Source of the DNA: SG8-41 sp035259205
GTDB taxonomy: Bacteria; Pseudomonadota; Gammaproteobacteria; Burkholderiales; SG8-41
Assembly: GCA_035259205.1 (NCBI GenBank)
Contig: DATFWO010000201.1
Coordinates: forward strand, 1-32,622
Reading direction: 5' to 3'
Length of the DNA: 32,622 nt
Each line of letters begins with the position of its first letter. Position 1 is the stretch's first letter. The notes under the pieces were generated by a model, which had not been told where the DNA came from, ran no database searches, and saw only the letters and a program-made list of their open reading frames with translations. Made by a program: the position numbers and the translations under genes. Shown one piece after another: positions 25,640 through 32,622 of this stretch.

Positions 25640-25972
25640 TCAGGGCGTCCCCGGGATGACCTGCTGGGCCACGGCGAGCAGACGCGAGCTCACCTTGAGC
25701 CTGCTCTTCTCCGCCGAGTCGAGCGAGACCTCCAAGCGCACGCTCCGGTCGGAAGTGACGAAGTTGATCACGCTCCCCTGTGTCAGCGCCCCTTCGGACT
25801 CGGTGCCGGTCAGCGCAGAGCGCTCCTGCGCGGATTGCAGCAGGCGGGGGATCGCTACCGCCACGGATGCGAGCACGGCCAGCGCTCCCGTCATCGCCGC
25901 GGTCGGCACGACGCCACGCCGAATGGAATATCCGGGCTTTGCCCGCACAGTCTTGAGGCTGCCTCTAGCCAC
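25640..25972 (-). pseudogene. N-terminally truncated YfiR-like (DUF4154) protein
   Basis: This is a 110-residue frame from a GTG that overlaps the upstream kinase stop by 8 bp. The second half reads like the C-terminal part of YfiR/DUF4154 proteins: IPRLLQSA, GALTQGSVINFV, VRLEVSLDSAEKSRLKVSSRLLAVAQQV. Family members are usually near 180–190 residues with a signal peptide. Here the signal peptide and the first half of the domain are missing, replaced by a short basic stretch and a weakly hydrophobic segment (about 25–45). It may be a decayed periplasmic regulator of the CHASE8 kinase encoded immediately downstream. It could also be a shortened but still translated protein, since the frame is intact and coupled on both sides. 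Confidence 0.6.
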
Positions 25973-28172
25973 CAGCCGCGTCTTTCGGTAGGGAGAAAAA
26001 AAAGGTCGCCCCCTCGTTCAGCTTGCTTTCGGCCCACGCCCGCCCGCCGTGACGCGCTACGATCCGCTGCACGAGCGCGAGCCCCACACCGGTTCCCGGA
26101 AATTCGGCGACATTGTGCAGCCGCTGGAAGACACCGAACAGTTTCGATTGGTACCGCGGGTCGAACCCCGCGCCGTTGTCGCGAACGAAATAGATGTCCT
26201 CTTTGTCGCCGGCGATCGCACTCACCTCCACCACCGGATGCTCCCGTTTCGAACTGAATTTCACAGCGTTCGACAGCAGGTTCGCCCAGACCTGGCCCAG
26301 CAGGAGCCGATCACCCTTGGTCGTAGGCAATACATCCAGATGGAACTCGGTGTTCGAGCCCATATTCTCTACGCTCAGCCCCTTAAACGCGGCTCGCGCG
26401 AGCTCGGTCATATCGACCTCCGAGACTTGCATCGCCTGGCGCCCCAGACGTGAAAATGCGAGGAGTTCGTCGATCAGCACTCCCAGGCGCTGGGCTTCGT
26501 TGTGAATGATGTCGATCTTCCGCCGCGATTCCGCGTTGAGCTGTTCCCCGTGGTCCTCTAGCAGCAGCTTGCAAAAGCCGCTGACGGCCCGCAGCGGCGC
26601 GCGCAGGTCGTGGGAGACCGAGTAGCTGAAGCCTTCGAGCTCCTGATTCGCCGCCTGCAGGTCCTTGTTGCTTCTTTTGAGAGCCTCTTCGGCCTTCTTG
26701 CGGGCGGTTATGTCGCGAAGGATTGCGGTAAAGAAAACGCCCTTGGCGGTGGCCCAGTGCGCGACCGATACCTCCATGGGAAATTCGCTCCCGTTTTTCC
26801 TTCTCCCGACCAGCCTCTGTGTTTTTTCGATGATGCGTGATCTCCCGGTCGCGAGAAACCGCCTGAGTTCGGCCCGGTGCGCAGCGTGGAAACGGTCCGG
26901 CATCAGCAAGGTTAGCGGCCGGCCCAGTGTCTCCTGCTCCGGGTAGCCCAGAATCCGCTCGGCGGCCCGGTTGAAGTAAATGATGTTGCCGTGCACGTCG
27001 GCCGAGACTATGGCGTCGTTCGCGGTTTCCGCCACGGCCCGAAATTGCTCCCGGCTTTCCTCGATTTCGCGGTTACTCGCCTCCAGCTGGGCGGTTCGCT
27101 CGACGACTCCGCGCTCCAGCGCGGCACTGAGCCGCCGATCCTCCCTGGCGCGGCTGCGCTCGACCACGATGCGCGACGCCAGGTATGCGCCCACGGCGAG
27201 AGACAGGACCGTCAGGCCATACGCAAACAGCAAGCGCGCGAGCTGCTGGTCTCTCGCCGCAAAAGCGGTGCGCGCAGGCTGCTGCACGATGACACCCCAG
27301 CCAAACTTCGGGATCGCGGCGTAAGCGGAGACCAATTCCTCGCCATCGCCGGGGTCCCGGACGGTGGCTATGCCATGTTCGCCGCGCAATACGCGGTCCA
27401 CGACCGGCACCTGCTGGAGGTCGACAATCTTTCTCGGCGGCGCGACGCCCGAGTGGAACGCGACGCGCCCCTTCTGGTCAATGAAATAGGCGTATCCGCC
27501 GGGACCGGCCTCGACGGCCTTGATCCACTCGAAATAGGAGTCGAGCCGCATCTGCAACGACAGGATCCCGGCCACGGCGCCGTCTTCCCTTCGAATCGGG
27601 GCCACAACCGCGAAGACGTCGGTCTGTGGGGTCCCCGGCCGCTGATATACCGCCGATACGTAAGGTTTCCAAGACCGGCTGAAGCTCCGGTACCACTCCT
27701 GGTCGGCAAAACTCGCCCCCCTTAATTCGCGGCGTTCCGGAACGTCGCCCATGACCATTCCGCCGGTATCGAGCACGACCAGCCAGTCGACGAAAGGAAA
27801 ATCGCTCGGGATCGCGCGCAGAATGCCGATGGCCTCGGCCCACTGTCCGTCGGCGATCAGCTGCCGGAAACGCACCCGGGTCGACAGCGACACTGCGAGA
27901 TCGACCAGGCGCTCGAATTTCTCCGTTAAGGTGATAGCCGCGAGTTGCGCGACGGCGGCCCTGCGCGAGAGCGCTGCGTCGGTGAGCTCGCGGCCGATGG
28001 CGCGGTAGCTTTGCGCGGCCAGGGCGAGGATCGTCGCAACCACCGCGCACAGCACCGCCGCGTATTTCCAGCCCTTGATCGCAGCGCGCGCGTGCGCCTC
28101 CCTTTCGCGGTTCCGCACGTCGGGCGAAGCGGCAGCGCCGGTTATCACATTTCCTTTCTCGAATCGGCTCAT
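25965..28172 (-). CDS. Membrane sensor histidine kinase, CACHE–PAS–HisKA–HATPase
   Basis: This is a 735-residue inner-membrane kinase. TM1 lies about 36–54. A large periplasmic double-CACHE-like domain (about 60–300) contains the words FVDWLVVLDTGG, DQEWYRSF, YVSAVYQRPGT and GYAYFIDQKGRVAFH, typical of small-molecule sensing. TM2 lies about 311–333. A PAS domain with PAC (about 375–490) has ETANDAIVSAD, GNIIYFNRAAERI and AILRDITARKKAEE. The kinase core has H521 in SYSVSHDLRAPLRAV, then NLLSNAVKF, DNGAGF and GTGVGL. The ATG at 28172 overlaps the upstream kinase stop as ATGA; a longer frame to 28487 is antisense-like. The core is very close to that of the CHASE8 kinase, which suggests duplication. 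Confidence 0.94.
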   Translation of the reverse strand: MSRFEKGNVITGAAASPDVRNREREAHARAAIKGWKYAAVLCAVVATILALAAQSYRAIGRELTDAALSRRAAVAQLAAITLTEKFERLVDLAVSLSTRVRFRQLIADGQWAEAIGILRAIPSDFPFVDWLVVLDTGGMVMGDVPERRELRGASFADQEWYRSFSRSWKPYVSAVYQRPGTPQTDVFAVVAPIRREDGAVAGILSLQMRLDSYFEWIKAVEAGPGGYAYFIDQKGRVAFHSGVAPPRKIVDLQQVPVVDRVLRGEHGIATVRDPGDGEELVSAYAAIPKFGWGVIVQQPARTAFAARDQQLARLLFAYGLTVLSLAVGAYLASRIVVERSRAREDRRLSAALERGVVERTAQLEASNREIEESREQFRAVAETANDAIVSADVHGNIIYFNRAAERILGYPEQETLGRPLTLLMPDRFHAAHRAELRRFLATGRSRIIEKTQRLVGRRKNGSEFPMEVSVAHWATAKGVFFTAILRDITARKKAEEALKRSNKDLQAANQELEGFSYSVSHDLRAPLRAVSGFCKLLLEDHGEQLNAESRRKIDIIHNEAQRLGVLIDELLAFSRLGRQAMQVSEVDMTELARAAFKGLSVENMGSNTEFHLDVLPTTKGDRLLLGQVWANLLSNAVKFSSKREHPVVEVSAIAGDKEDIYFVRDNGAGFDPRYQSKLFGVFQRLHNVAEFPGTGVGLALVQRIVARHGGRAWAESKLNEGATFFFSLPKDAAGG

Positions 28173-28966
28173 GTCATGTGTTTTGGAAGCGAAAAACAGA
28201 ATTTCGCACCCTGCTGCGGCTTGCTTTCGGCCCACACGCGCCCGCCGTGACGCACGACGACGCGCTGCACGACAGCGAGCCCCATACCGATGCCGGGGTA
28301 TTCCTGTTCGGAATGCAGCCGCTGAAATACCCCGAACAACCTGTCGTAGTACTCCATGTCGAAGCCGACGCCGTTGTCCCTCACGCAGTAGACGTTCTCG
28401 ACGCCGCTTTCGTAGCCCTGCACCTCGATCGAAGGGCGCTCGCGCGCGCCGGTGAACTTGACGGCGTTCTCCAGTAGGTTCATCCAAACCTGCTTGATAA
28501 GAGCCGCGTCGCCGCGCGCGCCAGGCAGAGGCTGCAGCGCCACCTCTGGGTGGCGGCCTGCGGCCGCGCCCGCCTGCTCAACGGCCTCCTCCGCCATGCG
28601 CGTCATGTCCAGATTGGTCACGGCAAGCGTTTTGCGGCCGAGGCGCGAGAATTCGAGGACGCTTTCGATCAGCTGGCTCATTTTCCTGCAGTTGTCGCGG
28701 ACAACGCCGAGAAGACGGCGGCCCTCGTCGTCCAGCCGCCCCGCGTAGTCCTCCTCCACGATGCGCGAGAATCCGTCGATGGCGCGAAGCGGCGCCCGCA
28801 AATCGTGGGATATCGAGTAGCTGAAGCTCTCGAGCTCTTGGTTCGTCTGCTCCAGCTGCTGTCTCGTGGCCTCGAGTTCCCGAGTAAGCCTCAGTATTTC
28901 GGAGTCGAGCGCGACAGTACTGGGCTCAAGCGGTTTCGGTGGCTCGGCGCCGCGTCGGGGCATCAT
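28169..28966 (-). CDS. Soluble histidine kinase with short coiled-coil N-terminus
   Basis: This 265-residue protein has no membrane segment and no recognisable sensor domain. Residues 15–48 are a coiled coil. The phospho-acceptor H54 lies in SYSISHDLRAPLRAI, followed by N-box NLLENAVKF, DNGVGF and GIGMGL. It is the first gene of the six-gene minus-strand unit. The start is ATG at 28966, with a second ATG at 28963. The lack of a sensor suggests that it is activated by a partner or has lost an N-terminal domain. The core is a diverged relative of the two kinases downstream and of the one at the left end of the window. Confidence 0.9.
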   Translation of the reverse strand: MMPRRGAEPPKPLEPSTVALDSEILRLTRELEATRQQLEQTNQELESFSYSISHDLRAPLRAIDGFSRIVEEDYAGRLDDEGRRLLGVVRDNCRKMSQLIESVLEFSRLGRKTLAVTNLDMTRMAEEAVEQAGAAAGRHPEVALQPLPGARGDAALIKQVWMNLLENAVKFTGARERPSIEVQGYESGVENVYCVRDNGVGFDMEYYDRLFGVFQRLHSEQEYPGIGMGLAVVQRVVVRHGGRVWAESKPQQGAKFCFSLPKHMT

Positions 28967-29753
28967 TGCACCGTGTCAGAGAAAGCGGCCGCTCGCCGAA
29001 CCGGCGAGACAACCGGAAGCAGGGACCAACGGTAGGTCGTCCGACACGACGGCAATGGACCTGCATCCAACATGCTGGCCCCCCGATAGGGAAATTCGTG
29101 GCTCTCTTCAACCACGTTGTGCCCTCGCGCGTCTCAGCGTGCTGCGCAGTACGAGCTGTAAAGCCGCAAGCAAGGTGGTCGCGCGGTCTGCAAGGATGTC
29201 CGGAACCCCCGGCCGGCACCCGCGGGAATGAAAACCGGGCGGGTTCTAGCCCCTCACTTTGACTTATAGCTGCAAATCTTTGATTGATCAAGGTTCGATG
29301 CCCTGTCCGACCACAGCGGTCGTGTACGATGGTCAAGGTATCGCGTATGAATTTCAAGGCGGTTACAGCGAACCGCTACTTTGTGCCCTTGAGTGTTGAC
29401 TCTAACCGGTTGTATGAACTCAGCTTTTTTCAGCACCCAACGAACATCGCCCTTCCGCTCGCTGGTGGTCGTCCGCGACTTCCAGCAGGCGTAGCGTAAT
29501 CGCACCCTTGGAGAGCTTTGGCTACGGAAAGGTGGTCGACAGCGTCTTCTATCGCTGGGGCCTCTTCTTCGGCCTGACTGCGCTACGTGCGGCGCAAGAC
29601 GCACAGGAATGGCGGGATTCCCGGCATGCGTAGCAGCGGATGCGATCGGCGTAGCACGGTCCTTCAGGGAGGCAAATCGGTCGATTCTTCCCAGGCAGGG
29701 CCGTGCGGTCCTGCGTGCTAGAATTTCGCCGCGGAAATTCATTTCCCGGCGTC
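28967..29753. other. Gene-poor gap upstream of the kinase operon and mscS
   Basis: About 790 bp lie between divergent genes. It should contain the promoter of the minus-strand kinase unit, which I cannot pinpoint. Visible items: a perfect 7-bp hairpin CTCGCCG-AAC-CGGCGAG at 28992–29008 in the probable leader of the kinase operon; a 6-bp hairpin GCGGTT/AACCGC at 29359–29376; a stretch of about 29240–29450 that is clearly less GC-rich than its surroundings; and a 41-codon plus-strand frame at 29508–29633 with a membrane-protein-like sequence (VVDSVFYRWGLFFGL). Longer frames on either strand look like chance frames. I see no complete gene. Confidence 0.45.
29716..29724 (+). promoter_or_regulatory. 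Candidate extended -10 element for mscS
   Basis: TGC-TAGAAT at 29716–29724 matches an extended -10 box (TGn followed by TAnAAT). No good -35 box is present, which is acceptable for extended -10 promoters. A start site near 29731 would give a short leader to the GTG at 29754. Confidence 0.35.
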
Positions 29754-30974
29754 GTGACGTTTCCCGACCTCTACGTACAGTTCCCGTCGTTCTGGGCCAA
29801 TCTCCATGACGTTCGGGTCCTGTGGGAGCTCGCAGTGCTGGGCGTGGCATTTCTGTTTGCGCTGCTGGTTAACAGCCTGCTCCACCAGCGACTTGCCGCC
29901 CCCGACGACGCTCTCACCTTCGGGCTCGGTGGTCTGCAGCGCCTGCAGATGCCCCTTAGTGCGCTGGTCGTCGTGCTCGCCGGCCGCTCCGCCCTGAGGG
30001 GCTGGTACGGCAGCGGCCTCCTGGATCTGGCCGTGCCGCTTCTCACCGCGCTCGCGATCGTGCGCATCGTGGTATACGCTCTGCGCCGCGCGTTTGCCCC
30101 TAGCGGCTGGCTCAAAACCTCGGAGCGCTTCGTCGCGTGGACAGTCTGGACCGGCTTCGCGATCTACATGCTGGGGCTCGCGCCGGAGCTCATCGCTTTT
30201 CTCGATGGTGTGGGCTTCAGGCTCGGCAAGGATCGCGTTTCGCTGCTGCTGATGCTGAAGGGCGTGCTGATGGTAGGCGCGACGTTGCTCGCCGCATTGT
30301 GGCTCGGCAGCGCCATCGAATCCCGCGTGATGGGGACGGCGACGCTGGACATCAACCTGCGCGTGATGTTCGCGAAGCTCGTTCGCGCGGGGTTGCTGCT
30401 CCTGGCAGTCCTGATCGCGCTCCCGGCGATCGGACTCGATATCACCGCCCTCTCCGTCTTTGGTGGCGCGCTCGGCGTGGGGCTGGGCCTGGGACTCCAG
30501 AAGGTCGCGAGCAACTACCTGAGCGGATTCATCATCCTGATGGATCGGTCGGTGACCATCGGCGACGTGGTAACGGTCGAGCGTTTCAGCGGCAAAATAA
30601 CCAAGATGACGGCGCGCTATGTCGTAGTGCGCGCTCTCGACGGCACCGAGACCATCATTCCGAACGAGACGATGATCGCCTCTCCGGTCGTCAACCACTA
30701 CTATTCGGATCGCCGCATCCGCCTCGCGGTCTCCCTTAAGGTTGGCCGGCGCTCCGATCTCGAAGTCGTCATGCGACTGATGGAGGAAGCTGGGAAGAAC
30801 CACCCTCGGGTGATGCGCGATCCGCCGCCCAGGGCCTTGGTGAAGGAATACACCAACATCGGCGCGACGGTGGAGCTCGGGGTGTGGATCGGAGACCCGG
30901 AAGGCGGAAATGCCGAGCTCGCATCTGATCTCTATACCGACATCTGGCGGCGATTCAAGGCGGCGGGCATTTGA
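29754..30974 (+). CDS. MscS-family mechanosensitive channel
   Basis: This is a membrane protein of about 406 residues with several hydrophobic helices before the MscS core. Counting from the GTG at 29754, helices are seen near 20–40, 60–80, 90–108, 125–145 and 165–190, and then the pore-lining region GGALGVGLGLGLQKVASNYLSG. The beta domain follows with ILMDRSVTIGDVVTVE, GKITKMTARYVVVRALDGTETIIPNE and SPVVNHYYSD. The C-terminal domain ends with ALVKEYTNIGATVEL. The protein is longer than minimal MscS because of the extra N-terminal helices. It is expected to open under membrane tension and release solutes. The start could instead be upstream (frame open to 29703), but the extended -10 candidate at 29716–29724 favours 29754. 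Confidence 0.9.
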   Translation: MTFPDLYVQFPSFWANLHDVRVLWELAVLGVAFLFALLVNSLLHQRLAAPDDALTFGLGGLQRLQMPLSALVVVLAGRSALRGWYGSGLLDLAVPLLTALAIVRIVVYALRRAFAPSGWLKTSERFVAWTVWTGFAIYMLGLAPELIAFLDGVGFRLGKDRVSLLLMLKGVLMVGATLLAALWLGSAIESRVMGTATLDINLRVMFAKLVRAGLLLLAVLIALPAIGLDITALSVFGGALGVGLGLGLQKVASNYLSGFIILMDRSVTIGDVVTVERFSGKITKMTARYVVVRALDGTETIIPNETMIASPVVNHYYSDRRIRLAVSLKVGRRSDLEVVMRLMEEAGKNHPRVMRDPPPRALVKEYTNIGATVELGVWIGDPEGGNAELASDLYTDIWRRFKAAGI

Positions 30975-31129
30975 TCCGTTAATCAGGGGTGCGATCCGGC
31001 GGGCGGTGAGCTCTGCGGGTGCCAGAGGGTGCCTGTTTTCCGTTATCGATCAACCTGCTAGTGGCCGTCAGAGGACTCGCTGCGACAGAGTATTGGCAGC
31101 GCAAAATTCACTATGCCTGAGTCTGGATA

Positions 31130-31160
31130 TTGGTTAGACTCGCGCACACTAGATAAGAAT
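31130..31160 (+). promoter_or_regulatory. Weak candidate promoter for the desaturase
   Basis: TTGGTT at 31130–31135 and AAGAAT at 31155–31160 (spacing 19) or TAGATA at 31150–31155 (spacing 14) are the best-looking boxes just upstream of the desaturase. Neither spacing is ideal. The rest of the 203-bp gap after mscS (30975–31177) shows nothing else that I can name. Confidence 0.25.
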
Positions 31161-31177
31161 CATCGTAGAGGAGCTTT

Positions 31178-32353
31178 ATGCTTACAGGGGCGCTGACGGG
31201 AATTGTCGACCTGCCGTGGTGGGGCTACATCGTCTACACGCTGGTGGTCACCCACATCACCATCGCAGCCGTGACCATTTTTCTGCATCGCTGCCAGGCA
31301 CATCGAGCGCTCGACCTGCATCCCCTCGTCAGCCATTTCTTTCGCTTCTGGCTGTGGCTCACGACGGGCATGATCACCAAGAACTGGGCCGCTATCCACC
31401 GCAAGCACCACGCCAGATGCGAGACCGAAGAGGACCCGCATAGCCCGCAAGTCGTGGGCATAGACAAAGTGCTGTGGGAGGGAGCCGAGCTCTATCGCAA
31501 GGAAGCGCTCAACCAGGAAACCATGGACAAGTACGGCCGCGGCACGCCGGACGACTGGATAGAGCGCAATCTATACGCGCAACACGACCGGCTCGGCATC
31601 GGGTTGCTGGCCGTGATCGACTTCGTCCTGTTCGGGTTTGCCGGCGTCGCGATCTGGGCGGTTCAGATGCTGTGGATTCCGTTTTTCGCCGCGGGCGTGA
31701 TCAACGGCATCGGTCACTATTGGGGTTACCGTACTTTTCAACCCGAAGACGCGAGTACCAACATCGTTCCGTGGGGAATTCTGATCGGGGGTGAGGAGCT
31801 GCACAACAACCATCACGCGTATGCCAGCTCCGCCCGTTTTTCCAGTCGCTGGTACGAGTTCGATATCGGCTGGATCTACATCCGCGCGCTCGAGATGCTG
31901 CAGCTGGCACAAGTAAAGAAAGTAGCTCCCAAGCTGAAGTTCGATACCGCCAAGACCCGGTGCGATCTCGCCACGGTGCAGGCTGTAATCACGCACCGCT
32001 ACGACGTGCTCGCCAAGTACGCGAAGTCGCTGCGTCGAACGTGCGCCGAAGAAATACAAGACTTGAAGGCCCGCGCCGTGAGCGTGGACCGCTCAACGCT
32101 GAGGCGCATGCTCCACATGGACGCCAAGGCGCTCCCCGCGACCGACCGCGCCGAGATGCACCAGACCCTGGACAACAGCAAGGTGCTGGCGACCGTATAC
32201 ACGATGCGCCAGGAGCTGACGGAGCTGTGGCAGCGCTCGAGCGCGTCCAAGGAGCAGCTGGTCCGCCATCTAGAGGACTGGTGCGGGCGGGCCGAAGCGA
32301 GCGGAATCATCGCCCTGCAAGAATTCAGCCGGAGGCTGCGTAATTACGCGTAA
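31178..32353 (+). CDS. Membrane fatty-acid desaturase (DesA-like, delta-9 type)
   Basis: This is a 391-residue integral membrane di-iron desaturase, expected to introduce a double bond into acyl chains of lipids or acyl-CoA using oxygen. The three histidine boxes are HRCQAHR (37–43), HRKHHA (74–79) and HNNHHA (209–214). Hydrophobic helices lie about 12–36, 52–68, 140–160 and 162–180. The C-terminal 150 residues are soluble and helix-rich, an extension usual in this bacterial subfamily and of unknown role. GAGGAG lies five bases before the ATG. The position of the double bond and the electron donor cannot be read from the sequence. Confidence 0.94.
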   Translation: MLTGALTGIVDLPWWGYIVYTLVVTHITIAAVTIFLHRCQAHRALDLHPLVSHFFRFWLWLTTGMITKNWAAIHRKHHARCETEEDPHSPQVVGIDKVLWEGAELYRKEALNQETMDKYGRGTPDDWIERNLYAQHDRLGIGLLAVIDFVLFGFAGVAIWAVQMLWIPFFAAGVINGIGHYWGYRTFQPEDASTNIVPWGILIGGEELHNNHHAYASSARFSSRWYEFDIGWIYIRALEMLQLAQVKKVAPKLKFDTAKTRCDLATVQAVITHRYDVLAKYAKSLRRTCAEEIQDLKARAVSVDRSTLRRMLHMDAKALPATDRAEMHQTLDNSKVLATVYTMRQELTELWQRSSASKEQLVRHLEDWCGRAEASGIIALQEFSRRLRNYA

Positions 32354-32410
32354 CCCAGCTTCTAGCTTCACGCGTTCGAGTTTTCCGGTTAGAACCTGAA
32401 CGCTGGTACG

Positions 32411-32442
32411 AAAAAAAGCCCGCCAGCTGGCGGGCTTTTTTT
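32411..32442. terminator. Bidirectional rho-independent terminator
   Basis: This is a perfect palindrome: seven A, then GCCCGCC-AGCT-GGCGGGC, then seven T. It lies between the convergent desaturase (+) and rpmG (-) and can terminate both transcripts. Confidence 0.95.
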
Positions 32443-32494
32443 GTCGGGAAAACGACCCGGATAAGTGGTTTCCGGGGCCGTCACCCATCACGCG

Positions 32495-32622
32495 CTACTT
32501 GATTTTAGTCTCCTTGTAAACGACATGCTTGCGCGCGACGGGATCGAATTTCTTGATCTCCATTTTTTCCGACATCGTGCGCCTGTTCTTGGTCGTGGTG
32601 TAGAAGTGACCGGTACCGGCGG
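32495..32622 (-). CDS. rpmG: 50S ribosomal protein L33 (5' end outside window)
   Basis: The last 41 residues of L33 are encoded on the minus strand, with TAG at 32495–32497. The sequence has the family core TGHFYTTTKNRRTMSEKM and ends with KHVVYKETKIK. Family members are about 51–56 residues, so roughly a dozen N-terminal residues lie beyond the window. L33 is part of the large ribosomal subunit near the E site. There are no CxxC zinc-binding motifs in the visible part. rpmB (L28) is the usual upstream partner and would be expected just outside the window. Confidence 0.96.
   Translation of the reverse strand, partial: AGTGHFYTTTKNRRTMSEKMEIKKFDPVARKHVVYKETKIK

Noticed and set aside
29285..29335. 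tRNA-like T-arm (AAGGTTCGATGCCC followed by CCA)
   Set aside because: The T-stem has a mismatch. No matching acceptor 5' strand, D-arm or anticodon arm is found upstream at the right distance.
29254..29850. A 198-codon minus-strand frame in the mscS upstream gap
   Set aside because: It runs into the mscS coding region on the opposite strand. Its composition is not protein-like and no motif is seen.

Overview
The window is about 32.6 kb of GC-rich chromosome, almost certainly from a betaproteobacterium. The main evidence is the minus-strand gene order hda – HAD phosphatase – pcnB – folK – deoxynucleoside kinase – panB – panC, diverging from purM – purN. The proteins themselves (DUF3108 pair, Rcp1-type regulators, DesA-like desaturase, MscS) fit the same group. 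I cannot name a genus. No tRNA, rRNA, CRISPR array, complete insertion sequence or phage gene is visible.

Layout. (1) 1–2489: the 3' end of a histidine kinase and a short receiver protein (+), then a convergent REC–GGDEF diguanylate cyclase (-) just downstream of panC. (2) 2522–8326 (-): a tightly packed housekeeping unit for pantothenate, folate, deoxynucleoside salvage, RNA polyadenylation and replication control (hda). (3) 8552–12194 (+): purM and purN, then two DUF3108 envelope proteins. (4) 12361–19263 (+): a 2300-residue cytoplasmic sensor with seven GAF, four PAS, one GGDEF, one EAL and one C-terminal receiver domain. Its middle is an internal tandem array with a period of about 890 bp. 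(5) 19262–19531: a 270-bp element with 22-bp perfect terminal inverted repeats; its first two bases complete the stop codon of the giant gene. (6) 19700–20950 (+): an RsmB-type RNA m5C methyltransferase. (7) 21062–28966 (-): six overlapping or nearly abutting signalling genes, namely three paralogous histidine kinases, a YfiR-like remnant, an Rcp1-like receiver and a REC–PAS–GAF–GGDEF*–EAL protein. (8) 28967–29753: a gene-poor, locally AT-richer gap. (9) 29754–32622: an MscS-type channel, a membrane fatty-acid desaturase, a strong bidirectional terminator and the 3' end of rpmG (-).

How the genes work together. Regions 1, 4 and 7 form a phosphorelay and cyclic-di-GMP cluster around and between housekeeping genes. 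It has two predicted active cyclase domains (GGEEF, SGDEF), one degenerate one (GGDYF) and two intact EAL phosphodiesterase domains. Four histidine kinases share one catalytic-core family, which suggests expansion by duplication and possible convergence on shared receivers. The points most worth following are the giant repeat-built sensor, the YfiR-remnant/CHASE8-kinase pair inside the six-gene operon, and the palindromic mobile-like element at the end of the giant gene. All functions are inferred by reading motifs; no database search was run.
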